The position numbers were made by a program, and so were the translations under genes. The notes beneath the pieces were generated by a model, which was given only the letters and a program-made list of their open reading frames with translations, was not told the origin of the DNA and did no database searches. From Agrobacterium tumefaciens (GTDB taxonomy: Bacteria; Pseudomonadota; Alphaproteobacteria; Rhizobiales; Rhizobiaceae): a stretch of 64,000 nucleotides of DNA. The stretch spans positions 620,001-684,000 of the forward strand of contig NZ_CP072308.1 of NCBI RefSeq assembly GCF_017726655.1, given 5' to 3'. This document shows positions 59,788-64,000 of this stretch, in pieces; position 1 is the first letter of the stretch; every line of letters begins with the position of its first letter.

Positions 59788-60221
59788 ATCTTATCGGCAC
59801 GTGCTTCGAAGGCTTCGGCAAACATACGGAAGGCGCGGTCGAACATGGACCCCATGACCGCGCCGAGCAGCCGGTTCTTGAATTCGTAATCGATGAAGAA
59901 ATGCACCGTCGAGCCGTTTTCCGTCGCCTCGAATCGCCAGCGATTGTCGAGGTACCGGAACGGGCCGTCGATATATTTCACGTCGATCGCGCGTTCTGCG
60001 GGGTTCAGCAGAACCTGTGTGGTAAAGGTCTCGCGAAACGCCTTGTACCCGACCGTCATATCGGCCACCAGTAGCTCCTTGCCATCCCTCTCCTTGCGGG
60101 AGCGGACGGTGAGAGCCTCGCATAGGGGCAGGAATTGCGGGTATTTCTCCACATCCGCCACGAGGTCGTACATGCGGTCTGGAGAATGTTTGACAAAACG
60201 ATGCGTTTCAAACTTGGGCAT
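59769..60221 (-). CDS. Coq10/RatA-type START-like lipid-binding protein
   Basis: 150 residues with the polyketide-cyclase/START fold pattern: FETHRFVKHSPDRMYDLVAD, VEKYPQFLPLCEALTVRSRK and the C-terminal FDRAFRMFAEAFEARAD. Homologues bind ubiquinone (Coq10) or were described as RatA in E. coli. In alphaproteobacteria a quinone-linked role is more plausible; the toxin label should not be taken over. The gene ends 19 bases inside the opposite-strand cinA gene. Confidence 0.9.
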   Translation of the reverse strand: MPKFETHRFVKHSPDRMYDLVADVEKYPQFLPLCEALTVRSRKERDGKELLVADMTVGYKAFRETFTTQVLLNPAERAIDVKYIDGPFRYLDNRWRFEATENGSTVHFFIDYEFKNRLLGAVMGSMFDRAFRMFAEAFEARADKIYADPA

Positions 60222-60230
60222 GAGCGGCAG

Positions 60231-60800
60231 TTAATCCTCGATATGCAGAAGATCAAGGAGGCGACGCGTCTGTTTTCTGCTTTTCACCTGCCAGATCGGC
60301 ACATCAGGCCCATAGAGATCGAAGTTTCTCTCAAAGATCGGTGCGTGACGCCTCTCGAAATTCCAGATGTAGCGGAGAAATGCGCCGTCGAGCCTTTCCG
60401 GGCAACCGTCGGCCATCTCGGGTCTGGCTTTGCCAAATCCCTTAATGATTCGAGTGATTGCGCCCCAGAGGCAAAGCCAGCGCGGCATACGGATCCAGAT
60501 GACGATATCTGTTCGGGGCAAGCGCAGATCAAAAGACGAGGGATTGCTTCCGTCCATCAGCCATCGTTCGCGGGAAACGATGCGGGCTATGATCTGACGC
60601 TGTTCGGGCCGAGGGCGGGCTTGCCACCCGGGAAGCCAGAAAATCTCCCGGTCCATCGATATGTATTCCAAGCCAAAACGCTGTACAAGCTTGCGCGAAA
60701 GCGTTGATTTGCCGCCGCCAGGACAGCCGACGACCATGATGCGCTGCGCCTTGGCGATGATTCCGGCGGCTTCTTCGACAGCATCAAGGTAGTTCGGCAT
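60231..60800 (-). CDS. P-loop NTPase, adenylate kinase-like
   Basis: 189 residues from ATG 60800 with GAGG about nine bases upstream; an upstream start would add ten. The P-loop GCPGGGKST is at residues 25-33, followed by EYISMDREIFWLPGWQ, a pattern of DNA topology modulation FlaR-related and other small kinases. RYIWNFERRHAPIFERN is typical of this group. Substrate unknown. It is nine bases upstream of the Coq10-like gene, so both may share a transcript. Confidence 0.85.
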   Translation of the reverse strand: MPNYLDAVEEAAGIIAKAQRIMVVGCPGGGKSTLSRKLVQRFGLEYISMDREIFWLPGWQARPRPEQRQIIARIVSRERWLMDGSNPSSFDLRLPRTDIVIWIRMPRWLCLWGAITRIIKGFGKARPEMADGCPERLDGAFLRYIWNFERRHAPIFERNFDLYGPDVPIWQVKSRKQTRRLLDLLHIED

Positions 60801-61038
60801 TGTGCGTGACCTCATCCGCGTGTTCAACATTTACTGCCGCGCAATCCGGTATCATGACGGCGGCGCATGGCGGTTACGGAAAATTGACTATTGCAACCCC
60901 TCGCCTGGGATTGCTATTTAATTGCGACTAATATTACACCCATTGGATGCAAACGTGCCGGGCCCTCCCAATTTCCCCGCGCCTCTTCATCTCTGGGTAC
61001 AGACCCACAAACAACGCTTTGAGCCACTGAGTGAGCCG

Positions 61039-61215
61039 ATGGACGATTTTTCCAGTATCATCAACCTTCTCGAATCCGCCAAACAACTGGCATCGATGAA
61101 CGAAATGCCCATGCTTGCCTATCTGATCGACGTCGCAAAATGCGAGGCGAGAGAAAACAAGCCGGTTCTGCGCAAGCGCAAGCGTGGCGAGTCGACCGCC
61201 AAGGAAGATGTTTGA
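61039..61215 (+). CDS. Small hypothetical protein, 58 residues
   Basis: Starts at ATG 61039 (MDDFSSIINLLESAKQLASM). The helical N-terminal part followed by a basic C-terminus (VLRKRKRGESTAKEDV) is seen in rhizobial small proteins of unknown function. GAGTGAG precedes the ATG. The frame is open from 60922, but the upstream 39 codons are Pro-rich and unlike coding sequence around. A possible terminator follows. Confidence 0.6.
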   Translation: MDDFSSIINLLESAKQLASMNEMPMLAYLIDVAKCEARENKPVLRKRKRGESTAKEDV

Positions 61216-61292
61216 TCGTTAGGGCCGTTATGGCCGACTGACAAAGGCGGCTGGCACTAACTTCAAGGCGATGTCATAATCAGATGCTGAAG

Positions 61293-61320
61293 GGCCGCTT
61301 TCCGAGGCGGCCATTTCTTT
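61293..61320 (+). terminator. Possible terminator before the AraC-type gene
   Basis: GGCCGC (61293-61298) / GCGGCC (61307-61312), eight-base loop, followed by ATTTCTTT. Short stem and imperfect T run make it moderate. It would end the small gene at 61039; note that the AraC-family gene starts six bases later, so it could also influence that start. Confidence 0.5.
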
Positions 61321-61325
61321 GCACC

Positions 61326-62075
61326 ATGGAATATCGTGTGATGACAGGCGCATCGGCCCACATCAGAAGTTACCGGCAGGAAAGGCCCGACGAGCGACAC
61401 GCCTTCGTGCAGATCGTTCTTCCGGTTCGCGGCCGTCTGTGGATCGATGTCGCTGGCCGGCAGGAGGAACTGTCTTGCGCACGCGGGGTCTTCATTCACT
61501 CCGGAACGTCCCATGCGCAACGTGAGACGGCGGGCAACCGTTCGCTGGTGGTCGAGCTCGATGAACATAGGATTTCCGAACGGGCCCTCGAAAAGCTATC
61601 CCACAATCCATTCCTCCATGTTGCCTCGGATACACGGCACTTGATCGACTTTATGCGCGGGGTCATCGGCTTAGACGGATGTCGCGACGACGTCGTGGGG
61701 CTTTGGGCGCCCCTGCTCATCGACAGTCTTGCCGGAGAAAAACCCGGGATACGCGCGCGCTTGAACAGCTTGGCTGCGCTGGTGGAAGCAGAACCTTTCT
61801 CTCCATGGACGATCGATCGATTGGCGACCTGCGTATCGATCAGCGAAAGTCGCCTTCATGCCTTGTTTATAGAGGAGTTTGGGCTGTCGCCTCACCGCTG
61901 GCTGGCCGGGCTTCGCATGCGCAAAGTTTGCGCCCTGTTGCAAAACCCGAGCCTTCCAATCGCTGAAATTGCGCTCCGCGCCGGGTTTTCAGACCAGACG
62001 GCTTTGACCCGCGCGATGCGCCATATCGTTGGCGAAACACCGGCTGCCTATCGTCGCAGCCGCGGTATCCAGTGA
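61326..62075 (+). CDS. AraC family transcriptional regulator
   Basis: 249 residues from ATG 61326 (alternatives at the sixth codon, and at 61284). The C-terminal 100 residues carry the two AraC helix-turn-helices, IDRLATCVSISESRLHALFI and LPIAEIALRAGFSDQTALTR, with the closing GETPAAYRRSRG. The N-terminus (PVRGRLWIDVAGRQEELSCA) is a cupin-like sensing domain with GVFIHSGTSHAQ. It likely controls the adjacent EamA transporter gene 69 bases downstream, as this pairing is common. Confidence 0.93.
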   Translation: MEYRVMTGASAHIRSYRQERPDERHAFVQIVLPVRGRLWIDVAGRQEELSCARGVFIHSGTSHAQRETAGNRSLVVELDEHRISERALEKLSHNPFLHVASDTRHLIDFMRGVIGLDGCRDDVVGLWAPLLIDSLAGEKPGIRARLNSLAALVEAEPFSPWTIDRLATCVSISESRLHALFIEEFGLSPHRWLAGLRMRKVCALLQNPSLPIAEIALRAGFSDQTALTRAMRHIVGETPAAYRRSRGIQ

Positions 62076-62144
62076 ACCGGCGGCCGTAGGCATCAGGAGT
62101 TTTTGTCAAGACAGCCTGTGACGGCTGTGGCACACCGCAGGCTG

Positions 62145-63098
62145 ATGGCAATGCGGATGTGGCAGGACATGAACAGGACAGGTCTCGGTGTTTTTTACGG
62201 CATGCTGGCAGGGGCTATGTGGGGCGGCATCTTTCTCGCCCCCAAACTCGTGCCCGATTTTTCAGCCCTGCAACTGTCAACGGCGCGATACCTGACCTAC
62301 GGGCTGATTTCGCTTGCCATTATCGGGCCGCGCATGAAGCAGGTTTCAGCCAGCTTCGGCAAACAGGAGTGGATAGCGCTCGCCTGGCTGAGCATGATCG
62401 GCAATATCGTCTACTACGTCTTCATCTCGACTGCCGTTAAACTGAGCGGCGTTGCCTTTACCTCCATCATCATCGGCTTCCTGCCTGTTGCCGTGACCAT
62501 CATCGGCAGTCGCGACCATGGCGCCGTTTCGCTACGCCGGCTCTGGCCGTCGCTTCTATTTGGCGCGATCGGCATTGTCGGCATTTCGTGGCAATCGCTC
62601 ATGCAGAGCGACGGTGGTTTGGACGTCTCCCGTGTCGTCGGCCTCATCTGCGCGCTCGGCGCGCTGGCCTCCTGGACAGCCTTTGCCGTCGGCAACGCGC
62701 GTTGGCTTTCGAGACTGAAGGACGTCAGCGCCGACGACTGGAACATGATGACCGGTGTTGTGACTGGCGCACTGGCGCTGGCCCTTGCCATTCCTGCCTT
62801 TGCATTCGAGTCAGGAACCCACGACGCAGCAGAATGGCTTCATTTCGCAGCCATCGCCGCCGGGCTGGGTTTCACGGCTTCCATCCTCGGTAACGCCTTT
62901 TGGAACCGCATGAGCCGCATGCTCCCGCTGACCATGGTCGGGCAGATGATCCTGTTCGAAACCCTGTTTGCGCTGCTCTATGGGTTTCTGTGGGAAGGGC
63001 GCGGGCCGACATCGATCGAGGCCATCGCAATCTGCGCCGTCGTGCTGAGCGTTGCCCTGTGCATGCGCGCGCATCGGCCGGAAAAGCTCATGGCGTGA
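62145..63098 (+). CDS. DMT superfamily transporter (EamA)
   Basis: 317 residues from ATG 62145; other in-frame ATGs at 62151, 62157 and 62169 are possible, so the start is uncertain by up to eight residues. Ten transmembrane helices in two EamA repeats, the first beginning GVFYGMLAGAMWGGIFLAPK and the second at about residue 160. Substrates of this superfamily are metabolites or drugs and are not predictable. The AraC-type regulator is directly upstream. Confidence 0.9.
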   Translation: MAMRMWQDMNRTGLGVFYGMLAGAMWGGIFLAPKLVPDFSALQLSTARYLTYGLISLAIIGPRMKQVSASFGKQEWIALAWLSMIGNIVYYVFISTAVKLSGVAFTSIIIGFLPVAVTIIGSRDHGAVSLRRLWPSLLFGAIGIVGISWQSLMQSDGGLDVSRVVGLICALGALASWTAFAVGNARWLSRLKDVSADDWNMMTGVVTGALALALAIPAFAFESGTHDAAEWLHFAAIAAGLGFTASILGNAFWNRMSRMLPLTMVGQMILFETLFALLYGFLWEGRGPTSIEAIAICAVVLSVALCMRAHRPEKLMA

Positions 63099-63279
63099 GT
63101 GATCAGGATAGCTTCAATTTCCGCCTTAACGGCCTTCAGCCATTATCCAGCAAGCCCAAGTCTATGGGCTCAAAAGCCTTGCCGCCGCTCCGACGCGCGT
63201 CGGCGAAATTCCGTCTTAAGGCCGGAATGATAGAGTGACAGACGCACCATGGACGCGAAACTGCCCTGCCTGAGCTTGC

Positions 63280-64000
63280 TTACTCCGCAGCCACCAGCAG
63301 CTTCTTTTCGCGGGCCGCGCGCAGGCGCTCGAAATCGTCACCGGCGTGGTGGGAGGAACGGGTCAGCGGGCTGGAGGAGACCATGAGGAAGCCCTTGGTA
63401 TAGGCCACCGTCTCGTAGGACTTGAATTCCTCAGGCGTGACGTAAGCCTCGACCTTGTGGTGTTTGCGGGTCGGCTGCAGATATTGGCCGATGGTCAGGA
63501 AGTCCACGTCCGCGCTGCGCAGATCATCCATCAGCTGCAGCACTTCATTGCGCTCTTCACCGAGGCCAACCATGATACCAGACTTGGTGAACATGGTGGG
63601 ATCGAGTTCCTTTACCCGTTGCAACAGGCGCACGGAGTGGAAGTACCGCGCGCCCGGACGAACCGTGAGGTAATTGCCCGGAACGGTTTCCATGTTGTGG
63701 TTGAAGACATCAGGCTTGGCGGCGACGACACGCTCCAGAGCGCCAGGCTTCTTCAGGAAGTCTGGCGTCAGGATTTCGATGGTCGTCGTCGGAGACGCGG
63801 CGCGGATCGCCCAGATCACCTTTTCGAAATGTTCAGCGCCGCCATCCGCAAGATCATCACGGTCGACAGAGGTGATGACGACGTGGGAAAGGCCCATCTG
63901 CTTGACGGCCTTGGCGACGTTCTCAGGCTCGTTCATATCGAGGGGATTGGGCTTGCCGGTCGCGACATTGCAGAAGGCGCAGGCACGGGTGCAGATTTCA
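63280..64000 (-). CDS. lipA: Lipoyl synthase, C-terminal part
   Basis: Radical-SAM enzyme inserting two sulfurs into the octanoyl group on E2 and H proteins. The 5' end lies outside the window; 240 codons are visible, including the radical-SAM cysteines in CTRACAFCN (the three cysteines of CxxxCxxC), GKPNPLD, and later [17 protein letters not shown] and [14 protein letters not shown]. The stop TAA is at 63280-63282. It serves GcvH encoded at 34078. The Coq10-like gene is on the same strand about 3 kb away, with AraC/EamA and others between, so the usual lipA-coq10 pairing is broken here by inserted genes. Confidence 0.97.
   Translation of the reverse strand, partial: EICTRACAFCNVATGKPNPLDMNEPENVAKAVKQMGLSHVVITSVDRDDLADGGAEHFEKVIWAIRAASPTTTIEILTPDFLKKPGALERVVAAKPDVFNHNMETVPGNYLTVRPGARYFHSVRLLQRVKELDPTMFTKSGIMVGLGEERNEVLQLMDDLRSADVDFLTIGQYLQPTRKHHKVEAYVTPEEFKSYETVAYTKGFLMVSSSPLTRSSHHAGDDFERLRAAREKKLLVAAE

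Noticed and set aside
60231..60800. Toxin-antitoxin pair with the RatA-like gene at 59769
   Set aside because: RatA naming suggested a toxin, but the partner is a P-loop kinase and the START-like protein fits the Coq10 family; no antitoxin-like gene is present.
63153..63170. AGCCCA/TGGGCT hairpin between the EamA and lipA genes
   Set aside because: Short stem with no T run on either strand; not enough for a terminator call.

Overview
The window is a stretch of core chromosome from an alphaproteobacterium of the Rhizobiaceae, most likely the Agrobacterium/Rhizobium group. The evidence is the block dusB(nifR3)-ntrB-ntrC-ntrY-ntrX-trkA-hfq-hflX, a fused ispDF, an alphaproteobacterial SOS box of the GTTC-N7-GTTC type between uvrA and ssb, a glycine riboswitch before gcvTHP, an ATP12 chaperone, DUF2849/DUF934 sulfite-assimilation genes and the high-GC codon use. 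The genus is an inference; no rRNA or other species marker is present.

Layout. 1-6.2 kb: DNA repair and topology (uvrA start, ssb, gyrA) with membrane proteins between (RDD, HPP-CBS, MarC). 6.3-13.4 kb: cell-wall genes (a DD-carboxypeptidase with a SPOR domain, rlpA, and a second DD-carboxypeptidase homologue whose SxN and KTG motifs are lost), small membrane or exported proteins, tRNA-Ser(UGA) and a probable small RNA on the minus strand. 13.5-18.7 kb: a same-strand run tmk-holB-metG-tatD-MBL hydrolase, followed by a divergent CLC-type channel. 20.5-26 kb is the most accessory part: a decayed insertion sequence, two RidA-type genes, a 1-Cys peroxiredoxin, S-formylglutathione hydrolase, and a pair of palindromic operators overlapping what looks like the first codons of a lost TetR-type regulator.

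26-32.5 kb: ATP12, a phosphatase, a pseudouridine synthase and crcB, then a small copper group (cupredoxin, YcnI-PCuAC fusion, DUF2946 protein). 32.6-37.4 kb: riboswitch-controlled glycine cleavage operon gcvT-gcvH-gcvP. 38-45.3 kb: nuclease/phosphatase family protein, MFS transporter, ferredoxin-NADP reductase and the sulfite-assimilation operon cysG-DUF2849-cysI-DUF934. 45.5-57.8 kb: deaminase and mazG facing the nitrogen-control cluster. 58-64 kb: ispDF-cinA, a Coq10/RatA-type lipid-binding protein, a P-loop kinase, an AraC regulator with an EamA transporter, and the 3' part of lipA.

Most of the window is ordinary housekeeping DNA. I saw no CRISPR array, phage, toxin-antitoxin locus or secretion system. 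The items most worth a second look are the minus-strand sRNA candidate near 9.7 kb, the active-site-degenerate DD-carboxypeptidase homologue at 12.2 kb, the operator pair with a truncated regulator at 25.95 kb, the atypical CLC protein, the YcnI-PCuAC fusion and the mosaic palindromic element upstream of metG.
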